Source: Sedimentisphaerales bacterium
GTDB taxonomy: Bacteria; Planctomycetota; Phycisphaerae; Sedimentisphaerales; Anaerobacaceae
Length of the DNA: 19,673 bases
Direction of reading: 5' to 3'
NCBI GenBank assembly: GCA_016933985.1
Contig: JAFGTU010000251.1
Coordinates: 1 to 19,673, forward strand
Part shown: positions 14,941 through 19,673 of the stretch, in pieces
Numbering within the stretch: the stretch's first letter is position 1
Layout: the number at the start of each line of letters is the position of its first letter
The notes under the pieces: model-generated
What the model was told of the DNA's origin: nothing
Databases searched by the model: none
What the model saw: the letters and a program-made list of their open reading frames with translations, nothing else
Translations under genes and position numbers: made by a program

Positions 14941-16191
14941 TTATCCGGACCGTTTAGGCGGTTCTTGTGTTTCGTGGCCGTCGGATTTTGCGGCTTTGGC
15001 CTCACGGCCGGTGGCCGCATGTCTTGCTCGGCTCTTCAGGCCTTTATAATAACCGATTCCAGCCGCATTTGCAAGCCCTTTTGACGTTCCCACCCAGACA
15101 TCATTACCGTCGAATTCCGTCCAGAGGGCGTAATTATGGGGGATTGCCCTTGGCATATCGACGATTTCAAGGACTTTTTTGCCTTGCGAAACGACTGCTT
15201 TGCCCCGGTGGGTGTTGGGATCCATAGTATATGTTACCCAGGTATCGGACGAAAAATCGGCCAGGACGCTTATGCCCTTATCGGTGGCAAACCAGGCTTC
15301 CGTCGCGCTGCGGGCCTTTACGGCGTTGCCGAAATCACTTGGCAATCCCGTTTCGTGGGCGTAGAAACCCCGCCAGTGCCTACCGTCATACCGGCACATG
15401 CCGAAATACGATGACACCCAGAGCACATCTTCGACGAAGCTTACGCCGGTTGTAATGACATGAACTATTCCGTCGTCGCGATAGAGATCGATCTCCATTT
15501 CGCCGTCGGGGTCGAGATAGTCCTTCCAGGATTCTGTGGCGACGTCGAACTCGAGGACGCCGCTGCCCCAGATGCCGAGATAGACCTTTCCGTCGTTGTA
15601 GGAGACGCCGTAGTTCCAGATTTCCTCCATCGGGGCATTTTTTTCCGTATATATAGTCCATTCGCCGGTGACGGTATTGTATCTGCTTGCACCGGCGGTT
15701 GTTGCGGCCCAGACATTGTCGTTTTCGATGGCGACGCCATAGACCACGTCGTTGACCAGTCCGCTATTAAGCTGGTGCCAGTGATCGAATCTTCCGCCGG
15801 TGAAGCGCGCCAGGCCTCCTCCGAAGAGTCCTAACCACAGCTCTCCGGTTTTGGCGTTGACGTCGAGTGCGGAGACTACGCGCCAAGGCAGGCCGTCTTT
15901 TTCCTGCCAGCTCCTAATCTTACCGGTCGTTTTGTCGATACATGCCAGGCCGTTTTCGGTGCCCACCCAGACCCTCTGGCTGTCAGCCTTGACGGCGAAG
16001 ATGTGGTCGTTTGGCAGGCCGTCTTCGGTCGTGAAGTGCCTCCATTCGGTATAGACGTAAGGAAGCTTCTGTGCCGCGGGGGCGGGAACAGATAAAAGCG
16101 CAGGCGAAGCGCCCGTCGAATCCCCGGCTCGACAAAACGACGAAAGCGACAGCAGTATTAAGATTATTACGTTACTCGTTAGATGCTTCAT
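14941..16191 (-). CDS. Exported Reg_prop-type seven-bladed beta-propeller protein
   Basis: This 416-residue protein has a signal peptide (MKHLTSNVIILILLSLSSFC, cleavage likely after CRA at 22). Seven blade signatures of the VWVGTENGL type start near residues 74, 118, 160, 203, 257, 299 and 365, with EDGLP-type loops before blades 1, 2 and 6. These are the repeats found in the sensor part of hybrid two-component regulators, but here no membrane helix, kinase or DNA-binding part follows. The last 30 residues are basic and polar with no domain. It is therefore a free periplasmic propeller. It sits between the decahaem cytochrome gene (30-nt gap) and the binding lipoprotein gene (25-nt gap). AAAGGA precedes ATG 16191. 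A ligand-sensing or partner-binding role is inferred, not shown. Confidence 0.82.
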   Translation of the reverse strand: MKHLTSNVIILILLSLSSFCRAGDSTGASPALLSVPAPAAQKLPYVYTEWRHFTTEDGLPNDHIFAVKADSQRVWVGTENGLACIDKTTGKIRSWQEKDGLPWRVVSALDVNAKTGELWLGLFGGGLARFTGGRFDHWHQLNSGLVNDVVYGVAIENDNVWAATTAGASRYNTVTGEWTIYTEKNAPMEEIWNYGVSYNDGKVYLGIWGSGVLEFDVATESWKDYLDPDGEMEIDLYRDDGIVHVITTGVSFVEDVLWVSSYFGMCRYDGRHWRGFYAHETGLPSDFGNAVKARSATEAWFATDKGISVLADFSSDTWVTYTMDPNTHRGKAVVSQGKKVLEIVDMPRAIPHNYALWTEFDGNDVWVGTSKGLANAAGIGYYKGLKSRARHAATGREAKAAKSDGHETQEPPKRSG

Positions 16192-16221
16192 AAGTAATTC
16201 CTTTCCCTCGCGCCCGGACGG

Positions 16222-19086
16222 CTACAGTGTCTTGATGTATTCGATCAGGTCGTTGAGCTGGTCTTTGGTCATATCGTTGGTAACGCCATGCTGGTCGTCG
16301 GGATTATATCTCGTCCAGATTTCTTCAAGTGTCTGGGCGATCCCATTATGGAGATATGGAGCGGAGTCGTAGATATTGTTAAGATGCGGCGTATCAAATT
16401 CGGATTCTTCGTCAAGCCAGAGCTTGGTCCCGATATTATGGCGAAGCCGGTCGGTATAAAGAGGCGGGAAGTGGCAGGTGACGCACCTGTTGCCTTTCTC
16501 AATAATTCGTCCGTCGTTGGCGGTTGTCCTCTCAAACATTTTTTTCCCGCGGCGTTGTGCCTCTGTCAACTCCGCGCCCAAGGGGCGGTAGCGATTCGGG
16601 GGGCGTGGAATAGTGCAGATGTAATTATCCAGAGCGGCAAGCTCCTCGGGCGTAAACGGCTGAATCCGGCTGAAAAAAACAGCCAGGCGAGGCCCACACT
16701 GTCGCTGAAGGCTCGGATTGGTGCCCTCCCACTTGAAGGGAGCAGTGTCGAGTATGCCCCTTAGCGTCCGGTTATCAACAGGACTAAAGCCGATCCCATC
16801 GGGTTGAATATCGTAAGTCAAACCATCGATGTGGCCGTCCGGGTGGCACGAGTGACATGAGAACTGACGGTTATACGTGTCATCACCACTGTGAAAAAGG
16901 AGTTCGCCGTAGCGCACATTGGTGATGGTCTTTGAACCTTCGAGGTCGATCGTTGCAATGGCTTCAAGGGCATTGAGATCGATTACGGTCAATGAGTCAT
17001 CAAGGGCATTGGCGACAAAGGCCGTCTTTCCGTCGGGCGTAATCAGTACGCCTCTTGGGCTGTTCTTAGTAGGTATATGGGTAATGACGAATTCCGTCGG
17101 TTTTCCGAGGTGGTTCGGAAGCACGTTCAGCCTCTCCTCTTCGGAGGCTGCCTGGAGTATTGAGAGGAGCTTGGGGATATCCACGACGGCTACGCGATCC
17201 GAGCCTGAGCTTGTCACCAGGGCCAGGCGTCCGTCGGGCGTGATGGCGACGTCCGCGGGGTCGGGGAAACACATATTCGGCTCGTCGAGCAGCACTTGAT
17301 CGACGCGTCCATCCCTCCAGACAATCGCCAAACCGTTGGTAATTGTCCAGCCCTGAAGCAGCCGCGTCATGGGAACAAGGTTCTTGGTGCGGTTGAGCGT
17401 GACCAGCGCGAAATCTCCGCTCGGATGCCAGTCCACGCCTTGCAGCAGATTTGCGGCGCGCACGACAAAGCGGCTGTCAACTGCCGTCCGCTCTGCGTCA
17501 ATGACCGTAATCTCCGACATCGAGGGCGTGCGAAACTCAACAAACCGTGAGAGGTTGTTGGTGACGTAAATCAGCGAATTGTCGGGGGAGCGCGAAAGGG
17601 ACCAGGGGCTGCGGCTTGCACTGAGGCGTTTGATCTCCTTGAGCGTAGTCGTATCAATAACTGAAATACTGTCGGCGGAGGTATTAAGGACGTACAATCG
17701 CCTGCCGGAGGCGTCCGTAAGAACGCCATGAGGCTCGTCACCCACGGGGATGGTCTGAACGACTTTTCGGGAGGGGACATCGATGACTGAGACGCTGTCA
17801 TCAAGACGATTGCTCACGTACGCCGTAGCGCCGTCGGGGCTGAAGGTTACATCCGTCGGGTGATGACCGGCCTGTATTTCGGCGATTATCCGCCGATTCC
17901 GAACATCAACAACAATGACCGTATGAGACGCCTCACAAGCAACATAGAGTTCTTCGGCGTTGGGACTTAGAGCCATGTTGAGTGGCGTTTTGTACAGCGG
18001 CGCTTCGGCTGCCTTGGCCGGTGTGGTAGGATGAGAAATTGTCGCGAGCGCCTTGTCGAAATCAAAGGTCTTGCCATGAGCATTCTCATGACACTGCAGA
18101 CAGGTCTGCCGGGTAACCTGCCTGAGTCCGGAGGCCTCAGCCGCCCGCGGATCGGTCATAATCGCTTGCGGGATATAGTTGCTTCCGGCTCCGTGGCAGG
18201 CTTCGCAGCCGACTCCTTCGTAGGGAGAGTAGGAATCAAGAGCGCCGCCGGCGGGGTTGGTGAAGACTGTAGTGTGGCACTTCAGACAGGCCTCACTGGC
18301 CTGCGGGCTGGTCTTGACGCCTTGCTTTTTGGCAATCTCATAAGCCTCGGGCGTAGTCAGCGCAGCATAGGCGACGGCATGCCTGCTCATGCGCCACTTG
18401 CTGAACTGATAGCCGAATTCAGGCCCTCTGTGACAGGCGGAACAGACATATACCCCAACATATTGAGGCTTGCCGCTCTTTGCCGCCGAGTCGGGTATCG
18501 GCGGCATCGTCTCATGGGAGCCGCTCCCGGCAGTTGGGTGAGCGATGTCGCGCCACGCCTTTTCCATATCGAGCATGGGCAATTTGTGCACCGCGACGTG
18601 GGAGCCTTTAACCTGGTGACAGCCGAGGCAATCGGGCATTTTAGGGATCATAAGCCCGGCCTTGACGGCCGCATCACGGTCGGTCATAACGGCAGCGTCC
18701 ATATACTCGCTGCCCGGGCCGTGACATTTCTCGCACTGAACGCCGTCTTCAACGTGAAACGTGCTATCTTTTTCCCAGTCTTCGGCGTGTGCTCCGGTTG
18801 CATGGCATCCGAGGCACATCGGCGCTTCCTGTGGTTCCCGGGGAATTCCGCTTAGATCGGCAATTTTCCTGGCTTCCGGGTTTGCCAGTACAGCGTAGGC
18901 GCCGGCGTGTTTTGAAGCCAGCCATTTGCTGAACTGGTGGCCCATATTCTCAGTCTGATGGCAGGTGGCGCATACCCTTGCGCCAACATAGACGTGATGC
19001 TTATCCGCGCCTTCGTGCGCCAAAGAGACGGATATGCAAAACGTAATGCTGAATGAAATAGAAATAATACATTTCATTTGTATCAC
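16222..19086 (-). CDS. Decahaem c-type cytochrome: two tetrahaem modules, YVTN propeller, dihaem peroxidase-like domain
   Basis: This 954-residue protein from GTG 19086 has a signal peptide ending near SLA (23). Ten CXXCH haem sites start at Cys 39, 91, 118, 153, 215, 267, 294, 329, 744 and 868. The first eight form two homologous tetrahaem modules (about 35-185 and 210-352) of cytochrome c554-like type; QFSKWLASKHAGAYAVL matches QFSKWRMSRHAVAYAAL. A YVTN-type propeller with about seven blades (SVSVIDV, SISVIDT, VAVVDI, LTVIDL) spans 368-715. The end (720-954) resembles the MauG/cytochrome c peroxidase family: SCHSCHPDGH, CVTCH, and FDTPHLNNIYDSAPYLHNG. Electron transfer in the periplasm is expected; peroxidase activity is unproven. 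GTG 19086 overlaps the upstream stop as GTGA, but only 2 nt separate it from GGAG; ATG 19077 (three residues shorter) is equally possible. Confidence 0.85.
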   Translation of the reverse strand: MIQMKCIISISFSITFCISVSLAHEGADKHHVYVGARVCATCHQTENMGHQFSKWLASKHAGAYAVLANPEARKIADLSGIPREPQEAPMCLGCHATGAHAEDWEKDSTFHVEDGVQCEKCHGPGSEYMDAAVMTDRDAAVKAGLMIPKMPDCLGCHQVKGSHVAVHKLPMLDMEKAWRDIAHPTAGSGSHETMPPIPDSAAKSGKPQYVGVYVCSACHRGPEFGYQFSKWRMSRHAVAYAALTTPEAYEIAKKQGVKTSPQASEACLKCHTTVFTNPAGGALDSYSPYEGVGCEACHGAGSNYIPQAIMTDPRAAEASGLRQVTRQTCLQCHENAHGKTFDFDKALATISHPTTPAKAAEAPLYKTPLNMALSPNAEELYVACEASHTVIVVDVRNRRIIAEIQAGHHPTDVTFSPDGATAYVSNRLDDSVSVIDVPSRKVVQTIPVGDEPHGVLTDASGRRLYVLNTSADSISVIDTTTLKEIKRLSASRSPWSLSRSPDNSLIYVTNNLSRFVEFRTPSMSEITVIDAERTAVDSRFVVRAANLLQGVDWHPSGDFALVTLNRTKNLVPMTRLLQGWTITNGLAIVWRDGRVDQVLLDEPNMCFPDPADVAITPDGRLALVTSSGSDRVAVVDIPKLLSILQAASEEERLNVLPNHLGKPTEFVITHIPTKNSPRGVLITPDGKTAFVANALDDSLTVIDLNALEAIATIDLEGSKTITNVRYGELLFHSGDDTYNRQFSCHSCHPDGHIDGLTYDIQPDGIGFSPVDNRTLRGILDTAPFKWEGTNPSLQRQCGPRLAVFFSRIQPFTPEELAALDNYICTIPRPPNRYRPLGAELTEAQRRGKKMFERTTANDGRIIEKGNRCVTCHFPPLYTDRLRHNIGTKLWLDEESEFDTPHLNNIYDSAPYLHNGIAQTLEEIWTRYNPDDQHGVTNDMTKDQLNDLIEYIKTL

Positions 19087-19673
19087 TGCTCCGTTGTATT
19101 AGGTTGCTGTATTACGGTAAGCAACTGATTTGCCTCAACATCTGCAAGTTTGGTTATTTGACCGTTTGGCCAGCGAATCTCGATTTCATCGACTTTCGGG
19201 GCGTTGCCAAGACCAAAATGGCGTCTTGGGTCGGCCTGGGAGAGGTAGCCGGCAACGGGAATCAGGTCTTGAATTTGGAGCAACGAACCGGTCTTGACGG
19301 TGATACGTGCGCCGATAGCATCGGTCTTGCCGCCGGCGAGCTTGGCCTCGACCATTAGCCAGTTATTGCTGTTCCCTCCGTCGTTGCGGAGGAGCTTAGG
19401 GATATCGTTGAGGTTTATGATGAGCAGGTCCAGGTCGCCGTCGTTGTCGTAATCGCCGAAAGTTGAGCCTCGGCCAACGTGCTTTTCCTTGAAGTATGGT
19501 CCTGAGACTGCTGCTACGTCAATGAAGTTGCCTTTGCCGTCGTTTCGCATCAGGACGTCTTCCTCGGTGTATTCGTGATGGGCGTTGCCGTTGGAGACGA
19601 AGACGTCGAGGTAGCCGTCGCAATCGTAATCGAAGAGCAGCCCTCCCCAGCCTGTGTATTGGCCGCAGACAAC
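19083..19673 (-). CDS. FG-GAP/UnbV (CRTAC1-like) protein, 5' end cut by the window edge
   Basis: The frame stays open from the stop at 19083 to the window end, so the visible 196 residues are the C-terminal part of a longer protein. The first codons read VVCGQYTGWGG. Two calcium motifs are visible, DYDCDGYLD and DYDNDGDLD, each followed by the usual blade residues. A short ASPIC/UnbV domain follows (DAIGARITVKTGSL, HFGLG, IEIRWPNGQ). The protein belongs to the same family as the products at 7292 and 10483 but is clearly more distant; it has GYLSQADPRRHFGLG where they have SGRSYQSHYG. Its stop overlaps the cytochrome gene start by 4 nt, so the two are probably co-translated. ATG 19550 is internal, not the true start. 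Confidence 0.85.
   Translation of the reverse strand, partial: VVCGQYTGWGGLLFDYDCDGYLDVFVSNGNAHHEYTEEDVLMRNDGKGNFIDVAAVSGPYFKEKHVGRGSTFGDYDNDGDLDLLIINLNDIPKLLRNDGGNSNNWLMVEAKLAGGKTDAIGARITVKTGSLLQIQDLIPVAGYLSQADPRRHFGLGNAPKVDEIEIRWPNGQITKLADVEANQLLTVIQQPNTTEQ

Noticed and set aside
1..19673. CRISPR array, insertion sequence or toxin-antitoxin pair
   Set aside because: I found no regularly spaced repeats, transposase motifs or small paired genes. The only repeats are the short ones at 169-354 and the coding repeats of TPR and propeller proteins.

Overview
The window looks like chromosomal DNA of an environmental bacterium that is rich in exported proteins. The mix is FG-GAP/VCBS propellers ending in an ASPIC/UnbV domain, membrane-anchored TPR proteins, a large multihaem cytochrome carrying a YVTN propeller, and orphan periplasmic binding proteins. 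That combination is typical of Planctomycetota and neighbouring PVC or Acidobacteria-like lineages. The lineage is an inference from gene content, because the window has no rRNA or housekeeping gene.

Layout. Positions 1-591 hold no gene I can support. They contain a GT-rich stretch with a 15-bp direct repeat, a tRNA T-arm-like sequence, a GAAA-capped hairpin and a possible promoter. A DUF362 protein with a cysteine-rich tail follows (592-1836). After a leader with a promoter candidate and a possible pseudoknot comes a large lipoprotein (2119-5589) that joins TPRs, a seven-motif FG-GAP propeller, an UnbV domain and a long C-terminal region. Next is a four-gene plus-strand unit (5845-12204) made of two tandem copies of one module: a TPR protein with an N-terminal membrane anchor, then an exported FG-GAP/UnbV propeller.

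A minus-strand unit (19673 to 12188) converges on it, and the last genes of the two units overlap by 17 bp. In transcription order it encodes an FG-GAP/UnbV protein cut by the window edge, a ten-CXXCH cytochrome (two tetrahaem modules, a YVTN propeller and a dihaem-peroxidase-like end), a Reg_prop-type propeller, a substrate-binding lipoprotein and a second substrate-binding protein. Gaps are -4, 30, 25 and 19 nt, so co-transcription is likely.

How the parts may work together (inference). Every product from 2119 onward carries an export or membrane-anchoring signal or, for the truncated 19083 gene, belongs to an exported family. Four complete proteins plus the decahaem protein each show about seven propeller blade signatures. 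The fused gene at 2119 suggests that the separate TPR and propeller proteins of 5845-12204 act as partners. Membrane-anchored TPR scaffolds, calcium-dependent propellers, a redox-active cytochrome and ligand-binding proteins without any permease or ATPase would fit an envelope assembly for redox chemistry or ligand sensing. No substrate can be read from the sequence.
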